Positions 28,385 through 37,770 are shown, numbered from the stretch's first letter. The stretch: DNA of 64,000 nt from Solimonas terrae (GCF_011067135.1 NZ_JAAMOW010000001.1:372001-436000), one strand, 5' to 3'. Numbers and translations: made by a program. The notes: generated by a model not told the origin, from the sequence alone.

Positions 28385-28914
28385 TTCAGCTCCTTGCCCA
28401 GCCGCAGCATTTCGAGCATCGCGGCAGCAGCCTCGTAGCCCTTGTTCGATGAACCCGGCCCCGCACGTTCGACGGCCTGCTTGACGGTATTGACCGTCAG
28501 CACGCCGAAACCGACCGGCTTGCCGGTCTGCAGTTGCACGTCGATCAGGCCGCGCGCGCACTCGCCGGCGACGAAATCGAAATGCGGCGTGTCGCCGCGA
28601 ATCACCGCGCCCAGCGTCACGACCCCATCAAAGCCGCTGTCCAGCAGCAGTTTTGCCGCGAGCGGAATCTCGTAGGCGCCGGGCGCGCGATGAAAGCTGA
28701 CGCGCTTGTCGGCAACGCCCCAGTCCTTGAGACAGGCGCGTGCGCCCGCCACCAGCGCATCGACGATCTCGACATTCCAGCGGGTCGCGACGATCGCGAT
28801 CTTCGCCTTCGCGAATTCGCCCGCCGCCGGCTTGCCCGGCGCGGCGTATCCGGTCTTGGCGTCGGCCGGCGCGCCGGTCTTTGCTTTTCCTGCCGTCCTG
28901 GTCTTGCTCATCAA
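28381..28914 (-). CDS. ribH: 6,7-dimethyl-8-ribityllumazine synthase
   Basis: Condenses the ribityl-pyrimidine and dihydroxybutanone phosphate into lumazine. The 177-aa protein has KIAIVATRWNVEIVDALVAGA, the catalytic APGAYEIPLAAKLL and VTLGAVIRGDTPHFDFVAGE. About 35 extra N-terminal residues, rich in Lys, Ala and Gly, precede the core; they could be an unstructured tail on the icosahedral particle, or the true start could be internal. It overlaps ribBA by 4 bp (ATGA). Confidence 0.95.
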   Translation of the reverse strand: MMSKTRTAGKAKTGAPADAKTGYAAPGKPAAGEFAKAKIAIVATRWNVEIVDALVAGARACLKDWGVADKRVSFHRAPGAYEIPLAAKLLLDSGFDGVVTLGAVIRGDTPHFDFVAGECARGLIDVQLQTGKPVGFGVLTVNTVKQAVERAGPGSSNKGYEAAAAMLEMLRLGKELK

Positions 28915-30047
28915 TCGCAGGCCACGTATTCCACCACTTCGAGGCCGAAGCCGGAGATGCCCTGCATGCGCTTGGGCGCCGACAGCACGCGCATCCGTCG
29001 CACGCCCAGATCGGAAAGAATCTGTGCGCCGATGCCGTAGGTGCGCAGCAGCGGGCGGACGTCGTGCGGCGTCTCGTCCTGCATGTTCAGGGACACGATC
29101 TGCTGCACCAGTTCGCGCGAGTTCTCCGGCTTGCGCAGCAGCACGACGACACCGCTGCCTTCGTCGGCGATGCGCTTGAGCGCGCGCCGCAAGGGCCAGG
29201 CGAAGTCCTCGTGCTCGACGCCGAGCACGTCCTGCAGCGTATTGCGCAAGTGCACGCGCACCAGTGTCGGCGAGGCAGAATCCAGATTGCCCTTGACCAT
29301 CGCCAGATGCACGGTGTTGTCGATCGTGTCCTGGTAGGTCACCAGGCGGAAATCGCCGAACTCGGTGTTCACATGCGTTTCGGCGACGCGCTCGACGGTA
29401 TGTTCGTTGTCGAGGCGATAGCGGATCAGGTCGGCGATCGTGCCGAGCTTGAGATCGTGTTCGCGCGCGAACTTCTCGAGGTCGGGGCGGCGCGCCATCG
29501 TGCCGTCCTCGTTGAGAATCTCGACGATCACGGCCGCCGGCTCCAGACCGGCGAGACGCGCGAGATCGCAGCCGGCCTCGGTATGGCCGGCGCGCGTCAG
29601 CACGCCTCCGGGCTGCGCCATCAGCGGGAAGATATGCCCCGGCTGCACGACGTCCTCGGGGCGCGCGTCGTGCTTGACAGCGGCCTGCACGGTGCGCGCG
29701 CGGTCGTGCGCGGAAATGCCGGTCGTCACGCCCTGCGCCGCCTCGATCGACACCGTGAACGCGGTCTTGTGGTTCTCCTCGTTGCGCGAGACCATCTGCG
29801 GCAGACGCAATTGACGGCAGCGTTCCTGCGTCAGCGTCAGGCAGATCAGGCCACGGCCGTAGCGGGCCATGAAATTGATGTCCTCCGGCCGGATCAGGGA
29901 GGCCGCCATCAGGATGTCACCCTCGTTCTCGCGGTTCTCGTCGTCCATCAGGATGACCATCTTGCCGGCCTTGAAGTCGGCCAGGATGTCCTCGATGGAA
30001 TCGAGCTTGCTCGAACGTGCTTCGTCGATGTTCGCAACTTTCGTCAT
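28911..30047 (-). CDS. ribBA: 3,4-dihydroxy-2-butanone-4-phosphate synthase fused to a degenerate GTP cyclohydrolase II domain
   Basis: The N-terminal half (1-~205) is an intact Rib[30 protein letters not shown] and [14 protein letters not shown] carry the metal and substrate residues that make dihydroxybutanone phosphate from ribulose 5-phosphate. The C-terminal half has the RibA fold outline, but the zinc-binding cysteines are gone: where RibA has HSECLTGDVFGS this chain reads [12 protein letters not shown]. So it should not have GTP cyclohydrolase activity, and a separate ribA is expected elsewhere. The start at 30047 is chosen for its GAGGA spacing; an ATG at 30053 is possible. Confidence 0.92.
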   Translation of the reverse strand: MTKVANIDEARSSKLDSIEDILADFKAGKMVILMDDENRENEGDILMAASLIRPEDINFMARYGRGLICLTLTQERCRQLRLPQMVSRNEENHKTAFTVSIEAAQGVTTGISAHDRARTVQAAVKHDARPEDVVQPGHIFPLMAQPGGVLTRAGHTEAGCDLARLAGLEPAAVIVEILNEDGTMARRPDLEKFAREHDLKLGTIADLIRYRLDNEHTVERVAETHVNTEFGDFRLVTYQDTIDNTVHLAMVKGNLDSASPTLVRVHLRNTLQDVLGVEHEDFAWPLRRALKRIADEGSGVVVLLRKPENSRELVQQIVSLNMQDETPHDVRPLLRTYGIGAQILSDLGVRRMRVLSAPKRMQGISGFGLEVVEYVACD

Positions 30048-30122
30048 GTTCATTCCTCGTGTGCATCCTGCACGGGATGGCGCCATCCATGACGCCGACT
30101 TTCAAAACAGGCAGATCGCTCT

Positions 30123-30725
30123 TCAGACCACATCATTTCTGCTGTCGAGCAGACGCTCCAGATAGCGGGCAAGCAGATCGACTTCCAGGTTGACCACTTG
30201 CCCCGGCTGCAAGCGACCCAGGGTCGTATGGGTCAGCGTATGGGGAATGATGTTAACGCCAAACCGGGCGCCTTCGACGTCGTTGACCGTGAGGCTGACG
30301 CCGTCGATGCAGATCGAGCCCTTGCGCGCGACATAGCGCGCAAGGCCTTGCGGCAGCTCGAAACGCATGCGCGTCGAGCGCGCGTCCCCGAAGCGTTCGA
30401 GCAGGGTGCCGGTGCCGTCGACGTGGCCGACAACCATGTGCCCGCCCAGGGGCTTGCTCGGTGTCAAGGCGCGTTCGAGATTGACTGCGGCGCCGGACTG
30501 CCAGCCGCCTGCCGTCGTCAGCTTCAAGGTCTCGGCCGACAGATCGGCGACAAAGCCGTCATCGACGAAGCGGGTCGCCGTCAGGCACACGCCGTTGACC
30601 GCGATGCTGTCGCCGATCTGTGTGCCGGCGAGCAGACCGGGCGCAGTAAAGCGCATGCGGCAGTCACCGCCGACGACCTCGATGTCGGCGATGCTGCCGA
30701 GCGCTTCGATGATGCCGGTGAACAT
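30123..30725 (-). CDS. ribE: Riboflavin synthase (alpha chain)
   Basis: Dismutates two lumazines into riboflavin. The 200-aa protein starts MFTGIIEALGSI and consists of two similar lumazine-binding domains, each with an SIAVNGVCLT or SICIDGVSLTVND motif, and the GGHMVVGHVDGTG linker region. It lies 3 bp after ribD on the minus strand and ~75 bp before ribBA. Confidence 0.95.
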   Translation of the reverse strand: MFTGIIEALGSIADIEVVGGDCRMRFTAPGLLAGTQIGDSIAVNGVCLTATRFVDDGFVADLSAETLKLTTAGGWQSGAAVNLERALTPSKPLGGHMVVGHVDGTGTLLERFGDARSTRMRFELPQGLARYVARKGSICIDGVSLTVNDVEGARFGVNIIPHTLTHTTLGRLQPGQVVNLEVDLLARYLERLLDSRNDVV

Positions 30726-30728
30726 GAC

Positions 30729-31823
30729 TCAGGCGGCCTCGCGACGGCCGGGTCGCAGCGTGATGCGCAAATCGCTGCCAATCTGTCGGGTGTCGACGAA
30801 TGTCAGCTCGATGCGCTGCGACAGCTGCTCCAGCCCGGGCAGATAAGCGAACGGTCGGGCCTCGTGACCCAGCAGCGTCGGCGCCAGATACGCCACCACC
30901 TCGTCGACCAGGCCGGCGGCAAGAAACGCGCCCGCCAGTCGCGGCCCGCACTCGAGCAATACTTCGTTGACGGCACGCGCCGCGAGCGCGGCCAGCGCGT
31001 CCAGCAGGCGAATGCTGCCGTCGTCGCCGCAGGCGACTTCAATGAGTTCGACCCCCTCAGGCCGGACCGCTGGCGGCCGACCGACCAGCCAGTAGCGCCG
31101 GGCATCGCCTTGCCAGACCCTTGCCGTCAGCGGTACGCGCGCCGACGAATCGAGCACGATACGGTCCGCCTGCCGAACCGCAAAGCCGGTATCGCGGGCG
31201 GTCAGCTGCGGATCGTCGGCCAGCACGGTGGCGCCGCCGGTCATCACGCTGCCAGCCGCTGCGCGCAGACGATGCACGTCGGCGCGTGCCGCCGCCCCGG
31301 TGATCCACTGGCTTTCGCCGCTCGCCATCGCGGTGCGGCCATCGAGGCTGGCGGCCAGCTTCAGCGTCAGCCACGGCCGACCGCGCGTCATGCGCGAAAC
31401 GAAGCCGCGATTGAGTTTTCCCGCTTCGCCTTCCAGCAGCCCGGTTTCGACTTCGATACCGGCTGCGCGCAGGCGCGCGATTCCGCGGCCGCTGACTTGC
31501 GGATTCGGATCGACCATCGCGACCGTGACCTTGCGAACACCGGCGGCGATCAGCGCATCGGCGCAGGGCGGCGTACGACCATGATGCGAACAAGGTTCCA
31601 GCGTCACGAACAGCTCGGCGCCGCGCGCGCGTTCGCCCGCCATGCGCAGGGCATACACCTCGGCATGCGGCTCGCCTGCACGCAGATGCGCGCCTTCGCC
31701 CACGACCAGGCCATCGGCCACGATGACGCAGCCGACGCGTGGATTCGGTTGCGTCGTGTAAATGCCGCGCTCGGCCAGCCGCAGCGCATGCGCCATGAAC
31801 CCCGCGGCGGCGGCCGGCGTCAT
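30729..31823 (-). CDS. ribD: Bifunctional riboflavin deaminase/reductase
   Basis: Deaminates and then reduces the pyrimidine intermediate after GTP cyclohydrolase II. The 364-aa protein has an N-terminal zinc deaminase domain (GEPHAEVYAL and LEPCSHHGRTPPCADALI) and a C-terminal reductase domain (LKLAASLDGRTAMASGESQWIT, GGATVLADDPQLTAR). It begins 11 bp after nrdR, the usual nrdR-ribD arrangement. No FMN riboswitch fits in the short gap. Confidence 0.96.
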   Translation of the reverse strand: MTPAAAAGFMAHALRLAERGIYTTQPNPRVGCVIVADGLVVGEGAHLRAGEPHAEVYALRMAGERARGAELFVTLEPCSHHGRTPPCADALIAAGVRKVTVAMVDPNPQVSGRGIARLRAAGIEVETGLLEGEAGKLNRGFVSRMTRGRPWLTLKLAASLDGRTAMASGESQWITGAAARADVHRLRAAAGSVMTGGATVLADDPQLTARDTGFAVRQADRIVLDSSARVPLTARVWQGDARRYWLVGRPPAVRPEGVELIEVACGDDGSIRLLDALAALAARAVNEVLLECGPRLAGAFLAAGLVDEVVAYLAPTLLGHEARPFAYLPGLEQLSQRIELTFVDTRQIGSDLRITLRPGRREAA

Positions 31824-31834
31824 CGGCAAAGCGC

Positions 31835-32365
31835 TCAGCCGTTCTTGCCGCGACGGCGCGTGGTCGTCTCGGCTTCCAGCAACGGCAACTGCGATTTGCG
31901 CTCCGCCGCGCTCGGCTGCGCTTGCAGGCGCTCGATCTCCTCGCGGAATGCATTGACGTCCTCGAACGCGCGGTAGATCGAAGCAAAACGCACGTAGGCA
32001 ACGTGGTCGAGATCGCGCAGTTCTTCCATCACCCACTCGCCGACCTGTCGCGACGGCACTTCACGCTCGCCCGTGCCGCGCAGCTTGCGCATCACGCTGT
32101 CGATGGCGTGATCGACCATTTCCGGCGACACCGGCCGCTTGTAGATCGCATGGCCGATGCCTTCGCGCAGCTTGTCCTCGCGAAACGGTTCGGGATCACC
32201 GCTGCGCTTGACGATATTCGGCATCGTCAGCTGCGCGCGCTCGAAGGTCGTGAAGCGGCCACCGCATTTCTCGCATTCGCGGCGACGGCGAACCTGCGTA
32301 CCGTCCTCGGCAAGCCGCGAATCGACGACGCGCGTATCCGGCGTCTTGCAGAAAGGACATTGCAC
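31835..32365 (-). CDS. nrdR: Ribonucleotide reductase regulator NrdR
   Basis: Zinc-ribbon and ATP-cone repressor that senses ATP/dATP and controls nrd genes. The 176-aa protein has the zinc finger [17 protein letters not shown] and [16 protein letters not shown], then the ATP-cone [18 protein letters not shown]. It is the first gene of the nrdR-rib run, 71 bp after glyA. Confidence 0.97.
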   Translation of the reverse strand: MQCPFCKTPDTRVVDSRLAEDGTQVRRRRECEKCGGRFTTFERAQLTMPNIVKRSGDPEPFREDKLREGIGHAIYKRPVSPEMVDHAIDSVMRKLRGTGEREVPSRQVGEWVMEELRDLDHVAYVRFASIYRAFEDVNAFREEIERLQAQPSAAERKSQLPLLEAETTTRRRGKNG

Positions 32366-32436
32366 CCGGGCCGCCCTCTAGCGAGCCGCCCTGAACGGCA
32401 GCCCGAGTCGCGAACCGCTGGCGCGTTGCGAACTCA

Positions 32437-33723
32437 TCAGATCGCGCGCAGGCGGGCACCGTACACCGGGAACCGCGCACACAGGCCTTCGACTTCGCCG
32501 CGCACGCGCGCCAGCGCCGCCTCGACGTCGCCACCCGAACTCATGGTGTCGACGATGTCGGCAATCCAGCCGGCGACCTTGGCCATCTCGGCTTCCTTGA
32601 AGCCGCGCGTGGTCGACGCCGGCGACCCGAGACGCAGACCGGAAGTCACGAACGGCGACTTCGGATCGTTCGGCACCGAGTTCTTGTTGACGGTGATGTG
32701 CGCCTTGCCAAGCGCCGCTTCGGCGTCCTTGCCGGTGACGTTCTTGGCGATCAGGTCGAGCAGGAACAGGTGATTGTCGGTGCCGTCCGAAACGACCTTG
32801 TAGCCCCGGTCGAGGAAGACCCTGGCCATCGCGCGCGCATTCGCGACCACCTGCTTCTGGTAAACCTTGAAGCTCGGATCGAGGGCTTCCTTGAACGCCA
32901 CGGCCTTGGCGGCGATCACGTGCATCAGCGGGCCACCCTGGATGCCCGGGAACACCGCCGACTGGAACTTCTTGTTGAAATCCTCGCCCTGGCCCTTGGT
33001 CAGGATGATGCCGCCGCGCGGGCCGCGCAGGGTCTTGTGCGTGGTGCTGGTGACGACGTGCGCGTAAGGCAGCGGGCTCGGATACTCACCGGCGGCGACG
33101 AGACCGGCGATGTGCGCCATGTCGACCCAGAAGTACGCGCCGACCTTGTCGGCGATCTCGCGCATGCGCTTCCAGTCCTTGACGCGGCTGTATGCCGAGA
33201 AACCGCCGATCAGCATCTTCGGCCTGGTTTCGAGCGCGATACGCTCCATCTCGTCGTAATTGATCAAGCCGGTCTCGGTATCGAGTCCGTACGGCACGAT
33301 CTTGTATTGCTTGCCGGAGAAGTTCGCCGGGTTGCCGTGCGTGAGGTGGCCGCCCTGCGCGAGATTCATGCCCATCACGGTATCGCCGGGCGAGACCAGC
33401 GCAAGGAAGATCGCAGCGTTGGCCTGGGCGCCGGAATGCGGCTGCACATTGGCGTAGTCGCAGTCGAAGACTTTTTTGATGCGGTCGATCGCCAGCTGTT
33501 CGGCGATGTCGACGTATTCGCAGCCGCCGTAATAGCGCTTGCCCGGATAACCTTCGGCGTACTTGTTGGTCAGCTGCGAACCCTGCGCCTCCATCACTGC
33601 CGGGCTGCAGTAGTTCTCCGACGCGATCAGTTCGATATGCGCTTCCTGGCGACCAGCCTCCTGCTGCATCGCGGCGTTCAGTTCAGGATCGAAGTCGGCA
33701 AGGCGCGGGGCGCGTTCGAACAT
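32437..33723 (-). CDS. glyA: Serine hydroxymethyltransferase
   Basis: PLP enzyme interconverting serine and glycine with tetrahydrofolate. The 428-aa protein has [35 protein letters not shown], the PLP lysine in [15 protein letters not shown] (~residue 233) and [20 protein letters not shown] near the C-terminus. It is upstream of nrdR on the same strand; a TAGAAT-like -10 sits ~50 bp before the ATG. Confidence 0.98.
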   Translation of the reverse strand: MFERAPRLADFDPELNAAMQQEAGRQEAHIELIASENYCSPAVMEAQGSQLTNKYAEGYPGKRYYGGCEYVDIAEQLAIDRIKKVFDCDYANVQPHSGAQANAAIFLALVSPGDTVMGMNLAQGGHLTHGNPANFSGKQYKIVPYGLDTETGLINYDEMERIALETRPKMLIGGFSAYSRVKDWKRMREIADKVGAYFWVDMAHIAGLVAAGEYPSPLPYAHVVTSTTHKTLRGPRGGIILTKGQGEDFNKKFQSAVFPGIQGGPLMHVIAAKAVAFKEALDPSFKVYQKQVVANARAMARVFLDRGYKVVSDGTDNHLFLLDLIAKNVTGKDAEAALGKAHITVNKNSVPNDPKSPFVTSGLRLGSPASTTRGFKEAEMAKVAGWIADIVDTMSSGGDVEAALARVRGEVEGLCARFPVYGARLRAI

Positions 33724-33814
33724 GGGCGAGAGTCCCTTTGGCGGAGATGGCGGGAAAAGCGGGCGCGTATTCTAGCCGAGACCCCAGAAATTGGGTCGAT
33801 CTGCCGGCGCCGCT

Positions 33815-34510
33815 CTACTTCTTGTGTCGCACGTCCGGATCGGCGCGCCATTGTTCGGCGCCAAGGAACACCAGACGGATCTGGCTGATGAAGTTCTCTT
33901 CCAGTTCGCGGGTCAGCTGCGGCTGGTCGGCCGGCAGATCGAGAATGTCGCTGGCGGCGTTGAGCATGGTGTTGATGACCAGGCTGCAGATCATCTCCAG
34001 CGCTTCGGTCGGCAGATCGGAGCGGTACCCGATCAGGCGCAGGTCCTGCGCCATCTCGCGCACGAAATGACCGACTTCGTTGCGGATCGCCTGGCGCATC
34101 GCCGGCGAACCGCCGTTGCGCTCGCTGGCCGCCGTGCGGAAATGGCGCGGATGGGCGCGCACGTACTGCAGATAGATCGCCACCGAGTGGCGAATGATGT
34201 CGGTGGTGGGCACGCCGGCCTTGCGCACTTCGCGCAACAGGCGCCGCAGGGTCAGCCCGCATTCCTCGACCAGCGCCAGTCCCAGCTCGTCCATGTCGTG
34301 GAAATGCCGGTAGAAAGCGGTCGGCACGACACCCGCCTCGCGCGTCACCTCGCGCAGGCTCAGACTCGGAAAGCTGTTGCCGCCGCTCATCAGGGTCAGC
34401 GCCGCATCGAGCAGACGCTCGCGCGTCATCTGCTTGCGCGCACCACGGCCGGCGCCCGGAGCTTCCACTCCGGCAGCGGATTCCAGCTTTCGACGAGCAG
34501 ACATGTTCAC
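33815..34510 (-). CDS. desT: TetR-family repressor, FabR/DesT type
   Basis: A 231-aa TetR regulator. Its DNA-binding half reads FPSLSLREVTREAGVVPTAF, then YRHFHDMDELGLALVEECGL, which closely follows FabR/DesT, the repressors of unsaturated fatty acid genes that sense the saturated/unsaturated acyl-CoA or ACP ratio. The C-terminal ligand domain is longer than in FabR. It is divergent from a reductase-desaturase pair, the same neighbourhood as desT-desCB in Pseudomonas, and the shared promoter region carries strong inverted operator arms. Regulation of membrane-lipid desaturation is therefore very likely. Confidence 0.85.
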   Translation of the reverse strand: MNMSARRKLESAAGVEAPGAGRGARKQMTRERLLDAALTLMSGGNSFPSLSLREVTREAGVVPTAFYRHFHDMDELGLALVEECGLTLRRLLREVRKAGVPTTDIIRHSVAIYLQYVRAHPRHFRTAASERNGGSPAMRQAIRNEVGHFVREMAQDLRLIGYRSDLPTEALEMICSLVINTMLNAASDILDLPADQPQLTRELEENFISQIRLVFLGAEQWRADPDVRHKK

Positions 34511-34570
34511 AATATAACATCAATCATGACAATGAGTTGAATATATAAGTAAAGCATTGGAAATTTTTCA

Positions 34571-34628
34571 GTGAACAAGTGTTGACATTCTGCTGCGGCG
34601 CAGCAACTATATGTGCACACTTGTTCAC
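34571..34628 (+). promoter_or_regulatory. Desaturase promoter bracketed by paired operator sites
   Basis: GTGAACAAGTGT (34571-34582) is perfectly inverted as ACACTTGTTCAC (34617-34628). Each arm extends into its own imperfect 16-bp palindrome of the form GTGnACAnnTGTnCAC or a close variant. A consensus -35 TTGACA (34582-34587) overlaps the left arm, and a -10-like TATATG (34608-34613) abuts the right arm (spacing 20, longer than ideal). TGCTGCGGCGCAGCA, another near-perfect dyad, sits between. Two repressor dimers here would enclose the promoter. Confidence 0.75.
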
Positions 34629-34641
34629 AGACAGCACGTCG

Positions 34642-35748
34642 ATGCCCACACCGGTCCTGCCTCTCCGTCTCCGTGATCACGCCAGCCGCATGCTGCGTTC
34701 ACCCTTGCTGCACCCGTTGAACGATGCCGACGCGATCAACGATCTGCTCGCCCTCGCCAACCCGCGCTGGTCGTTGACCGAGATCCGCGCCGAGGTCGTC
34801 GGCCGCGAGCAGCAGACCGCCGATACCCTCCGCTTCTGGCTGCGCCCGAACCGGCGCTGGAAAGGCTTTCGCGCCGGTCAGCATGTGGCGATCACGGCCG
34901 AGATCGACGGTGTCCGTCACACCCGCGTCTACAGCCTGTCCTGCGATCCGGCCGTGCCGGGCCTGCTGACGCTGACGGTCAAGCGCCAGGCCGACGGCCG
35001 GGTGTCGAACTGGCTGCACGATCAGCTGCGCGTCGGCAGCATCGTCACCCTTGGCGATGCCGACGGCGACTTCGTGCTGCCGACCCATGGCGGACCGCTG
35101 CTGCTGCTCAGCGCCGGCAGCGGCATCACGCCGATGCTCGCACTGCTGTACGAATTGCGGGCTCGCGTCCGCGCCGGCGATACCGAACAAGACATCGTGC
35201 TCGTGCACGTCTGCCGCGATGCCGGCGACCAGATCTTCGCCAACGAAGTGCGCGAACTCGCCGCCGACTGGCCGGCGCTGCGCATCGAGACCTGGCACAG
35301 CGCGAGCCGCGGCCGGCCTGCACCGGATGCCCTGCTCGCCGCCGTCCCCGATTACGCCACGCGCGACACCTTCCTGTGCGGACCATCTGCCTTCATGGCC
35401 GACATCGAAGCGCACTGGGCCGATCGCGGCATCACCGAACGCCTGCGCCTCGAACGCTTCGGCGCCGCGCCGCGCAGGCTCGAAACCGGCGATGCCTCGG
35501 AAGTGCGCTGCGCGCGCTCCGAACGCATTTTCACGACCGAAGCCGGCGAAGCCCTGCTGCCGGCCGCCGAGCGCGCGGGCCTGAAGCCCGCCTACGGCTG
35601 CCGCATCGGCGTCTGCCGCACCTGTCTCTGCCACAAGCGCGGCGGCACCGTCGAAAACCTCGTCACTGGCGAGCGCTCCGGCAACGGCGACGAATGGATT
35701 CGTCTCTGCGTCAGCACCCCGCGCAGCGACCTCGAACTGGAGATCTGA
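34642..35748 (+). CDS. Ferredoxin-NAD(P)H reductase-type oxidoreductase, desaturase electron donor
   Basis: A 368-aa flavoprotein with a C-terminal plant-type [2Fe-2S] domain. Seen: FAD site HTRVYSLSCDP (~93-103), NAD(P) loop SAGSGITPMLALLYEL, FLCGPSAFM, and cluster cysteines in GCRIGVCRTCLC plus a fourth Cys in RLCVST near the end. It moves electrons from NAD(P)H to the desaturase encoded 2 bp downstream, like DesC of Pseudomonas or Rv3230c of Mycobacterium. The start at 34642 is chosen because the longer frame overlaps the promoter and operators. Confidence 0.88.
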   Translation: MPTPVLPLRLRDHASRMLRSPLLHPLNDADAINDLLALANPRWSLTEIRAEVVGREQQTADTLRFWLRPNRRWKGFRAGQHVAITAEIDGVRHTRVYSLSCDPAVPGLLTLTVKRQADGRVSNWLHDQLRVGSIVTLGDADGDFVLPTHGGPLLLLSAGSGITPMLALLYELRARVRAGDTEQDIVLVHVCRDAGDQIFANEVRELAADWPALRIETWHSASRGRPAPDALLAAVPDYATRDTFLCGPSAFMADIEAHWADRGITERLRLERFGAAPRRLETGDASEVRCARSERIFTTEAGEALLPAAERAGLKPAYGCRIGVCRTCLCHKRGGTVENLVTGERSGNGDEWIRLCVSTPRSDLELEI

Positions 35749-35750
35749 AG

Positions 35751-36842
35751 ATGAGCACCCTGAACCGCAAACGCCTCAGTCGCGAAGACGCTGCCGCCCT
35801 GCAGACCGATCTCGACGCGGTCCGCGACAGCGTCATGAACACGCTGGGCGAAAAGGATGTCGCGCACATCCGCCGGATGATCCGTCGCGCCCGCGGCAGC
35901 GCGATCGCCGGCCGCGCGATGATCGGCCTGGGCTTCGACCCGGTCACGTTCGTCGTCGGTGTCGCCGCCCTGGCCCACGCCAAGATCGTCGAGAACATGG
36001 AGATCGGCCACAACGTCATGCACGGCCAGTACGACTGGACCAACGATCCGGCGCTGAACTCGCAGCGCTACGAATGGGACAACGTCTGCGATGCCGGCAT
36101 GTGGCGTCATTTTCACAACTACGAACACCACACCTACACCAACATCCTGGGCAAGGATCGCGACTTCGGTTACACCATTCTGCGCATGTCCGATGAGCAG
36201 AAATGGCATCCGTTCTTCCTGTTCCAGCCGGTCTGGAACGCGATCCTCGCGCTGGCGTTCGAATGGGGCGTGGGCGGTCACGACATCGGCGCCGAGCGCC
36301 TGCTCGACGGCAAGATGAGCTGGAAGGAATTCAAGGAACGCTCACGTCCGTTCCACAAGAAAATCCGCAAGCAGCTGTTCAAGGACTACGTGCTGTTTCC
36401 GCTGCTGACGTTCTGGAACGCGCCGCGTGTGCTGCTCGCCAATCTGCTCGCCAACCTGATCCGCAACCTGTGGTCGTACGCGATCATCTTCTGCGGCCAC
36501 TTCCCGGAGGGCACGCAGGTCTTCAGCGAAGCCGACAGTGACAACGAAACGCGCGGCGACTGGTACTACCGCCAGCTCTGCGGCTCGGCCAACATCGAAG
36601 GCAGCCGCGCGTTCCACGTGCTCAGCGGCCACCTGAGCCACCAGATCGAGCATCACCTGTTCCCCGACATGCCGGCCCACCGCTACGCCGAGATCGCGCC
36701 GCAGGTGCAGGCGATCTGCGCCAAGTACGGTATTGCCTACAACACCGCGAGCTTCGCGCGGCAGTACGGCACGGTGCTGGGCAAAGTGTTCCGCCATGCG
36801 CTACCGTCACGTCGGACCACCCCGGTTCTCGCCGAAACGTGA
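35751..36842 (+). CDS. Membrane fatty-acid (acyl-CoA) desaturase
   Basis: Di-iron membrane desaturase of 363 aa. Seen: three histidine boxes HNVMH (87-91), HNYEHH (122-127) and HQIEHH (297-302), with hydrophobic helices between (~52-78, 155-173, 212-250). The third box in QxxHH form places it in the DesA3/linoleoyl-CoA-desaturase-like family (COG3239), not the DesB/stearoyl-CoA family usually paired with DesT. The most probable reaction is O2-dependent desaturation of a saturated acyl-CoA using the upstream reductase; regiospecificity cannot be read from sequence. Confidence 0.88.
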   Translation: MSTLNRKRLSREDAAALQTDLDAVRDSVMNTLGEKDVAHIRRMIRRARGSAIAGRAMIGLGFDPVTFVVGVAALAHAKIVENMEIGHNVMHGQYDWTNDPALNSQRYEWDNVCDAGMWRHFHNYEHHTYTNILGKDRDFGYTILRMSDEQKWHPFFLFQPVWNAILALAFEWGVGGHDIGAERLLDGKMSWKEFKERSRPFHKKIRKQLFKDYVLFPLLTFWNAPRVLLANLLANLIRNLWSYAIIFCGHFPEGTQVFSEADSDNETRGDWYYRQLCGSANIEGSRAFHVLSGHLSHQIEHHLFPDMPAHRYAEIAPQVQAICAKYGIAYNTASFARQYGTVLGKVFRHALPSRRTTPVLAET

Positions 36843-36850
36843 AACGACCG

Positions 36851-37255
36851 ATGAAACCGCTGCAGCGACTCGAACTTCTCAAGGATCTGGTGCAGCAGGC
36901 CGTCGACCGCGGCGCGACCTCGGTCGAGGCCATCCACCAGCAGATCGCCGCGCTACCGTTCGAGATGCTGGAGAAATCCGGCCTGCTCGACGACGACAAG
37001 CTGCGCCTGCGCGACAAGCAGCAGCGCACGATCGGCACGGTCTACGACGCGATCCGCCGCATCAACCGCCAGGTCGGCGAACTGATCTCCGACCAGTTCG
37101 AGCTGGTCGAGGACAGTGCGCACATCAAAAAAGTGCTCGACGAGAAGGACGCCGCCAAGGCTGCGGCGCGTCCACGAAAGACAGCGACGAAAGCGGAACG
37201 CGCACCGGCGAAGAAGCCGCTGAAGGCGAAGAAGACAAAGACGTCCAGGTCTTAG
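36851..37255 (+). CDS. Hypothetical basic-tailed helical protein
   Basis: A 134-aa protein 8 bp after the desaturase stop; a GTG at 36839 overlapping that stop is an alternative start. Residues ~1-90 are charged and predicted helical (LQRLELLKDLVQQAVDRG, IRRINRQVGELISDQFELVE). The last ~40 residues are a Lys/Ala/Arg/Thr-rich tail (ARPRKTATKAERAPAKKPL) that could bind nucleic acid or acidic surfaces. I do not recognise the family. Its position suggests co-transcription with the desaturase pair, perhaps as a phasin- or granule-like helper, but that is only a guess from context. Confidence 0.6.
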   Translation: MKPLQRLELLKDLVQQAVDRGATSVEAIHQQIAALPFEMLEKSGLLDDDKLRLRDKQQRTIGTVYDAIRRINRQVGELISDQFELVEDSAHIKKVLDEKDAAKAAARPRKTATKAERAPAKKPLKAKKTKTSRS

Positions 37256-37304
37256 CAGGCCGTGTCGTTCTCGATCTGACCTTTGCTTTCGCCCTATGGG
37301 GCGA

Positions 37305-37770
37305 GTTCCTTTTCTTTGCTTGTCCAAAGAAAAGGAACCAAAAGAAACGACACCCTGGCTACCGCGTCGGTGCTGCGCACCGATACCCTGCGATGCTCGC
37401 CACGCCGGCCGCCGCTGAAACTCGCGCTGCTGCGCAGCGCTCGAACAGTCAGCGACGGACAGCCCCGGCGTGCCTGTGCTTCTCGGCGCTTCGCAAAGGG
37501 GCCCGGACGTCAAAAGCGGGAACGGCCGCCCGCTGTTGCGTCTGCTTTTGACTTTCGGGGGCCCCTCAGGACCGCACCGAGCAGCGCAGCGCGCGCAGGG
37601 GGCGGCATGCCAGGACGGCACGCCGAGTCGCCGTCGCGGCAGGGACGCCGCGTCGGCGACGACCCCGAGCACGGGAGCAGCGCAGGCTCCGCTCGCACAG
37701 CGAGCGGTGCGGCTCTCAGGGGCGTGCTTTCTCTTGCCTACTTCTCTTTGCACAAGCAAAGAGAAGTAGG
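37305..37770. repeat. Non-coding extragenic element bounded by two long perfect hairpins
   Basis: The 616 bp between 37255 and 37872 hold no credible gene. The left end is a 14-bp perfect hairpin (37305-37318 with 37325-37338, 6-nt loop) built from GTTCCTTTTCTTTG. The right end is a 15-bp perfect hairpin (37737-37751 with 37756-37770, 4-nt loop) built from CCTACTTCTCTTTGC. The two ends are related (CTTTG, CAAAG and a CTTGT/ACAAG loop) and point in opposite directions. The GC-rich interior has smaller dyads such as CCGCTCG/CGAGCGG. Both strands spuriously encode similar FSLLVQR- or SLHKQRE-like peptides from these ends. Elements of this look are dispersed repeats in Xanthomonadales-like genomes. 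Confidence 0.7.

Noticed and set aside
30048-32436. FMN riboswitch upstream of the riboflavin genes
   Set aside because: The gaps (3-75 bp) are too short for the RFN element and none of its conserved helices is visible.
33815-34510. TetR-family gene as the AtuR regulator of the terpene cluster
   Set aside because: Its DNA-binding helix follows FabR/DesT, it lies 7.7 kb away beyond housekeeping genes, and it faces a desaturase operon with matching operators.
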